Positions 59,124 through 64,000 of a stretch of 64,000 nt of DNA are shown in pieces. The position numbers and the translations under genes were made by a program. The stretch comes from Paramecium pentaurelia (taxonomy: Eukaryota; Ciliophora; Oligohymenophorea; Peniculida; Parameciidae): the NCBI GenBank assembly GCA_905183005.1, contig CAJJDO010000107.1, forward strand, positions 66,598-130,597, read 5' to 3'. Position 1 is the first letter of the stretch, and each line of letters begins with the position of its first letter. Under the pieces are notes generated by a model. The model was not told the DNA's origin. It saw only the letters and a list, made by a program, of their open reading frames with translations, and ran no database searches.

Positions 59124-61572
59124 ATGAATATTTAATTATTATTTATAGAATTTGTATTAAGTGATTTTAGATTAATAGACTGTTTTGAAGAAAATAAATG
59201 AAAATGTTAAATAAAAGTTAAACACTATACTTTTAATTGGTAACACAGGCTCAGGAAAAAGTTTTATATTTAATTGGGTAAGTGGTGCAAAGTTTGAATA
59301 TTCAAATTTTGAATTAAAATTGATTTAAAGTGAAGGGTAGAATTTTTCAGTATAAAGTAATTCAATGTAATCAGTTACTTATATACCAAATTTCAATAAA
59401 ATTGATGAAGATTATCTTATAATAGATTTTCCAGGTTTTAAAGATACAAAGGGAAAATATTCTTAATTATCAATATAATTAATGTTTGATGAAATAGTAA
59501 CTAAAACAAATGTTAAAATTGCAGTTGTTTTTCAATAAACTAATACTATATTAGTAGAAAGAGGTATTCATCTATAAAAATTTATATAATCTGCATTCAC
59601 ATCATAAAAAACAAAATTTGATTCTATAGGCTTGATAATAAATTAATTTTAATAACCAATAAATGAAAATGCCATTGAAGAGATTCGAAAGTAAATTATT
59701 GAAAAATCATTAGAGGATAAAACAAATGAAAATGTCTATCAAGCACTTTCAAAATAAATAATAATAATGGAAGATGTTTATGATAAAAATATAGATGAAG
59801 TTCTTTCAGAGAATGCAAGATAATCTTTGATTTCTAGACTTAAATAAATACCACCAATTTCTTATTAACCTGATTATTAAGATGAGAATCAAGTAGTTAG
59901 CTCATATATTAAATAAGAATTAGAAAATATTTTTAAAAAATATAATGAGACATTATAAAAATAGAAAGCAGATGCAAAATCAAATAAATATCAATTATAA
60001 AATTTTATAACTACTCTAAAAGATTTAATCAAATAATTGAATGAAATTTCATAAAATGATTGTGATCCTCAAACATAATTTATTAAAGATTTCCTATCAA
60101 AAATAGAATAAAGCAAAGATAAGAAACAATCCTAAGAAAAGTTTTTTTGTATATATTAGTATTTCTTTAAATATAAAGAATCTATATCAGGTTATCAATA
60201 TTTTAAAGACAAAAAAAAGTAATTAAAAAAGATAATAAAATTATTTATTGATGAATTACAAGAAGAACTTAAAAGACAAGAAGATATAGAAAAGTAAGAA
60301 AAATAAAAATTAGATGAAATTAAAGCTACGCAAGAAAAAGCTGCTTAAGAAAAATAATTTTAGTTAGATAAAAAGTAACAGGCATTTGATCATTAACAAG
60401 AGATGGAAAAGTTAAAATTATAAAAACCGGAAGAAAAAACAGATAAAGGAAAACCAGATCCTTAAAATTAGGACTAAGAATAATTGGAATAATTACAAAA
60501 AGAATTAAATAAACAAAAATTATAAAATGATGAAAACGAAAAATAGATTAATGCAAAAGAACATGTAAAATAATAACTCAGATAGCATATAAATTAAACA
60601 AATAATGAAATAACAAAGTTGAATGCAAAAAAAAAATAATATTAAGAAGGATAAATACAATTATGGTGGTGGAATAGAGATGGTAAAAAAACATAAATTA
60701 AAACAGAAGATGAAATCGATAATGAGATTTTAAATTATCAATTAATTAACTAATAAGCTAAAGATGCATTAATTTATGATGATAAGCAGCCGGAAATGAT
60801 TTTGAAAGCTGTGAAAAAGGCTTTGGAAGATGCTAAAACACTCAAGGAAGGTGCTGAAAAACCCAAGGAAGGTGCTGAAAAACCCAAGGAAGGTGCTGAA
60901 AAACCCAAGGAAGGTGCTGAAAAACCCAAGGAAGGTGCTGAAAAACCCAAGGAAGGTGCTGAAAAACCCAAGGAAGGTGCTGAAAAACCCAAGGAAGGTG
61001 CTGAAAAACCCAAGGAAGGTGCTGAAAAACCCAAGGAAGGTGCTGAAAAACCCAAGGAAGGTGCTGAAAAACCCAAGGAAGGTGCTGAAAAACCCAAGGA
61101 AGGTGCTGAAAAACCCAAGGAAGGTGCTGAAAAACCCAAGGAAGGTGCTGAAAAACCCAAGGAAGGTGCTGAAAAACCCAAGGAAGGTGCTGAAAAACCC
61201 AAGGAAGGTGCTGAAAAACCCAAGGAAGGTGCTGAAAAACCCAAGGAAGGTGCTGAAAAACCCAAGGAAGGTGCTGAAAAACCCAAGGAAGGTGCTGAAA
61301 AACCCAAGGAAGGTGCTGAAAAACCCAAGGAAGGTGCTGAAAAACCCAAGGAAGGTGCTGAAAAACCCAAGGAAGGTGCTGAAAAACCCAAGGAAGGTGC
61401 TGAAAAACCCAAGGAAGGTGCTGAAAAACCCAAGGAAGGTGCTGAAAAACCCAAGGAAGGTGCTGAAAAACCCAAGGAAGGTGCTGAAAAACCCAAGGAA
61501 GGTGCTGAAAAACCCAAGGAAGGTGCTAATAAAGCCACGGAATAAATTTAAACAAAAAAAGATTGCAATTGA
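59124..61572 (+). CDS. P-loop GTPase, long form with KEGAEKP repeat tail
   Basis: 807 aa with one 25-nt intron (59154-59178) after a 10-codon exon. The G domain and helical domain match the gene at 52995 closely (GNTGSGKS, DFPGFKDTKG, FFCIYQYFFKYKESISGYQ). After FIDELQE the protein continues with a Gln/Lys/Glu coiled coil of about 170 residues and a WWWNRDGKKTQIKTED segment. This segment is reminiscent of the MKAWGGDWSSD end of the minus-strand relative. A helix (ILKAVKKALEDAK) leads into 32 identical KEGAEKP units and a short end GANKATE. The repeat tail would be an extended, charge-alternating stalk. The stop is TGA 61570-61572, after two TAA-encoded Gln. Confidence 0.85.
60844..61515 (+). 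repeat. 32 tandem copies of a 21-bp unit (KEGAEKP)
   Basis: 672 bp of perfect 21-bp periodicity; the unit AAGGAAGGTGCTGAAAAACC plus one C has no visible base changes between copies. A partial 33rd unit (KEGAN) follows. Because 21 is a multiple of three and the unit contains no stop, all three plus frames and two minus frames stay open across it. The large standard-code ORFs on both strands here are shadows. Only the KEGAEKP frame is continuous with the GTPase. Confidence 0.97.
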
Positions 61573-62068
61573 TTTATATTGTATCAAAAATATTAACATA
61601 TTATTAATTCTTGAATGATTTTTACCATATTGAATATTATTACACGTTGAATGCTAATAAAAACTAAGTTATTTATTCTTTATTATAATTAGTTAATAAA
61701 TCTAAAAAATGAATTAAATAATTTATAACTTGACACTTGGGTATCATTATTAGCAGTTAAAGGCTTCTTAAGGATTAAAACTGCAAATAATAATCCAAAG
61801 TATTTTTCGGCAGACTAATTATGAGCAAATATATCTGTCAGCATTTTGAGAATATTTTTATCTTAATAATTTGCTAAATGAGACTTAAACTTATTTTATT
61901 TGAATATTGCAATAGTATGTTTTCTGGAATGATGAATCCAGTTGAAGGATTTATATCAAAGTGATTACATCTCAATAAGCAAGATTTTAACTAAATTATA
62001 AGAACTGAAACTAAAAAGATATTTATAATTTTATTCCTATCAGCAAGGAGTTCAAAGACATAATTTGA
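61573..62068. other. Intergenic with a possible relic
   Basis: A plus-strand frame around 61735-61950 stays open for about 70 codons (for example YICQHFENIFILIICQMRLK) but has no start and no recognisable motif. Nothing else is supported. Confidence 0.35.
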
Positions 62069-62782
62069 TTCATTAATTGTTAGTATTATGGTTCTAATAT
62101 CTACCAGCTTATAGGTCTCTAATCATAATATTATAAATTAAACATAATTGGTAAACACGAATTGAGATCTAGATCTGATTCAAGTAGTAATCGTAAGAAA
62201 CATAAGAAAAAGCATCATTATCAAAAGTAGGATGTGGAATAAGAACATATCAAGAAGTAAGAAGAACCATAAATAAATTAATAAGAAACAATAAAAGAAA
62301 AACTATGTTTTGAGGTATCTGAGATATTAGCCTAATATGGAGAAAATGCTTAAGGTAATGGTAAGGTATTAAAGTTTACAATACCTTTTGATGCTAAAGT
62401 TCCATCATCTAATTGCCAAATATTTCTATTTTAAGGGACACAATCCTTTTGAATATTTTATATTAATTTTAAAAGCTTATATTGATCTAAAAGGAAGTCT
62501 GTATTTCTGATTGAAAAAGATAAAGAAATCGTTAAAATATAAGTTGAAAATAAATCAGTTTCTAAATAACATTGTGTTATATAATTAAGAGAAATAAAGA
62601 AAGTAAATAGTTTAGGAGAAGTATTATCCTATGAGAAATCATATGTAATAGATTTGGATAGCACAAATGGAACCTAACTAAATGAGTAGCAATTAGAGTC
62701 GGTAAAGTATTATTCATTATTAGAGGAAAATATATTGACATTTGGGAAAAGCGACAGAGAATATGTACTTATAAAATCATGA
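62069..62782 (+). pseudogene. SNIP1-like FHA-domain gene, apparently decayed
   Basis: The C-terminal 80 or so residues are a good FHA domain of the SNIP1/DDL kind: ENKSVSKQHCVIQLREI, VIDLDSTNGTQLNEQQLE and LTFGKSDREYVLIKS (phosphothreonine-binding S-x-x-H and NGT elements present). Upstream is a basic Arg/Ser/Lys/His-rich segment (RSRSDSSSNRKKHKKKHH), also typical of that splicing-associated family. Against function: two in-frame TGAs near 62449-62487, just before the first FHA strand, no in-frame Met after the previous TGA near 62067, and GRD of the first strand replaced by EKD. No intron removes the stops. Probably a pseudogene; sequence errors are the alternative. Confidence 0.7.
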
Positions 62783-62803
62783 TATTTATTATTATCAACT
62801 TAT

Positions 62804-64000
62804 TCAAAATACACTATCCCATTCAGCATCCTTAGCACTAGCTAATACTTTCTTTTATCCTTAAGTGTCTTTCTATATTTAATCATGAGCTGTAATTCCT
62901 TTTTATTATGCACTCTGTATTTAAGCTGAAGTCATAACCTTATCCTTTCCTGGCAACAGTGGTGCCTTCAAACTCTTAATCAATAATTTCTCCTAGAATA
63001 TGATTAAATATCATGAATACCCAATCAAAATCTTTAAACCAAACATGAGATTTCAGAGTTGAATAGGATCCTCCCAATCTGACTTCTGGAATCTTATTCA
63101 TTAATTATTCTATAAATGTTTTTGCAGATTTATCAGACATGAAATGTGGATAACTTATTGGTTTCTTTATGATTTCCTTATAAATTTCAAATGGATCTTC
63201 AGCTTCTTCTCCAAATGGTAAACCACCACATATAAATTCATATAGACATACTCCTACACTCCATAAGTCAGCAAAGTAACCATAACCTTTACCTGAAATT
63301 ACTTCTGGTGCCATATAATGAGGAGTTCCAATAATAGTAAATGTTTTAGTTGATTCTATAATAATATTTAATGATTATACATTAATTCTTAAAAGACTTA
63401 GCTGTTCCCATATCTATTAATTTGAGATATCCTTTATCATCAACCATAAGATTTTCTGGTTTTATATCTCTATACACAATACTATGTTAAGTATGTAGAT
63501 ATTCCATTTATAATATCATTTATGAAGCATAAAATTGAGCATCATATTTGCTTAACAATCCTATAATCAATTTAATAATATTACCAATAACTCTGATGGC
63601 ATCAAATAATTCCATTCCTGCAATGTATTCTGTTAAAAAATAAATATTTTCATTATCTTTATAGGATCTATAAAATTTAAGGATGAATGGGTTATCCATC
63701 AATTCTAATACTGCTTTTTCTTATTATATATGTTTTTATATTCCAAATTAGAGAACATGTGCTCTTGTAACATATTTAAGAGCAAATAGAGTGTCTAATT
63801 CTTTGAATTTACATAAATAAACAGATCCAAATTAACCAGAACCTAATTTATTTAAATAGATTAAATTTTTGAATGGTTAACTTTTAATTTATTCTTCATG
63901 AGCATTTGATTTTTCTTATTGTTATGCTTTACCTTATTATATTTTTTCAACACTTCCTTATTATTTTCTAAATAATTCATAATCTATTAATGCTACATGT
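62804..64000 (-). CDS. cGMP-dependent-type protein kinase (PKG-like), 5' end cut
   Basis: Minus strand, stop TGA 62804-62806, running off the window at 64000. The visible N-terminal end ([15 protein letters not shown]) fits the tail of a cyclic-nucleotide-binding domain and linker. The kinase domain follows: LGSGQFGSVYL glycine loop, FALKYV catalytic Lys, [25 protein letters not shown] catalytic loop, DMGTAKSF in place of [14 protein letters not shown] and an AGC-type tail (FKDFDWEKLL). Introns: 63561-63584 (24 nt), 63356-63380 (25 nt) and 62993-63020 (28 nt). DMG instead of DFG is notable but occurs in some AGC kinases. It converges on the FHA relic, stops 21 bp apart. Ciliates have many PKG genes that act in motility and membrane signalling. 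Confidence 0.9.

Noticed and set aside
60769..61618. Several long overlapping frames on both strands, 249-276 codons
   Set aside because: They are products of the stop-free 21-bp tandem repeat; only the KEGAEKP frame connects to real coding sequence on both sides.
1..64000. Telomere repeats (C4A2/C3A3 type)
   Set aside because: No tandem array of such hexamers was seen at either end.

Overview
The window is ciliate macronuclear-type DNA, almost certainly Paramecium. Long protein-coding frames open only if TAA and TAG are read as glutamine and TGA is the sole stop. They are interrupted by spliceosomal introns of about 19-32 nt (GTA...TAG), and the sequence is very AT-rich with short intergenic gaps. 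Standard-code ORFs are therefore mostly fragments or antisense shadows. All gene models here were built by reading with TGA as the only stop and removing tiny introns. For nearly every intron-containing model the exon total is an exact multiple of three.

Layout. 1-14.8 kb is gene-poor. It holds decayed coding relics, one clean cysteine-rich GPI-type secreted protein (4509-5300, minus) and a frameshifted GyrI-like effector-binding domain gene (11320-11842). 14.8-25.1 kb is dense: serine carboxypeptidase, a MORN-like repeat protein, a type I membrane protein, a FAM13-like protein, a B-box protein, a membrane-anchored RBR ubiquitin ligase and a dual-specificity phosphatase. 25.8-32.3 kb contains a single-N assembly join that repeats 1792 bp. 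It is followed by a perfect inverted repeat (two 1279-bp arms, 1221-bp spacer) carrying two identical, divergent ADP/ATP carrier genes, and then a third, diverged carrier. 32.6-51.5 kb is another dense block: UDP-sugar pyrophosphorylase, a KH-type RNA-binding protein, an SDGxGRD-motif protein, an ULK-like kinase, a coiled-coil protein, copine, a MORN protein with an acylation signal, a secreted protein, centrin, an STPG/SHIPPO repeat protein and several unknowns. Cilia, cortex and membrane functions are prominent.

52.4-61.6 kb is a local family of P-loop GTPases arranged as two divergent pairs whose start codons are only 13 bp apart. One member has lost most of its G domain, relics lie between the pairs, and a second single-N join repeats 1041 bp. 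The last member ends in 32 identical copies of a 7-residue repeat. The right edge has a decayed FHA-domain gene and, on the minus strand, a PKG-like kinase cut by the window end.

Cautions. The two N positions are flanked by exact direct duplications that look like unmerged contig overlaps, so the extra copies of the RBR 3' end, the phosphatase, the carrier 3' end and the GTPase 3' end should not be counted as genes. No tRNA, rRNA, CRISPR or transposon was recognised.
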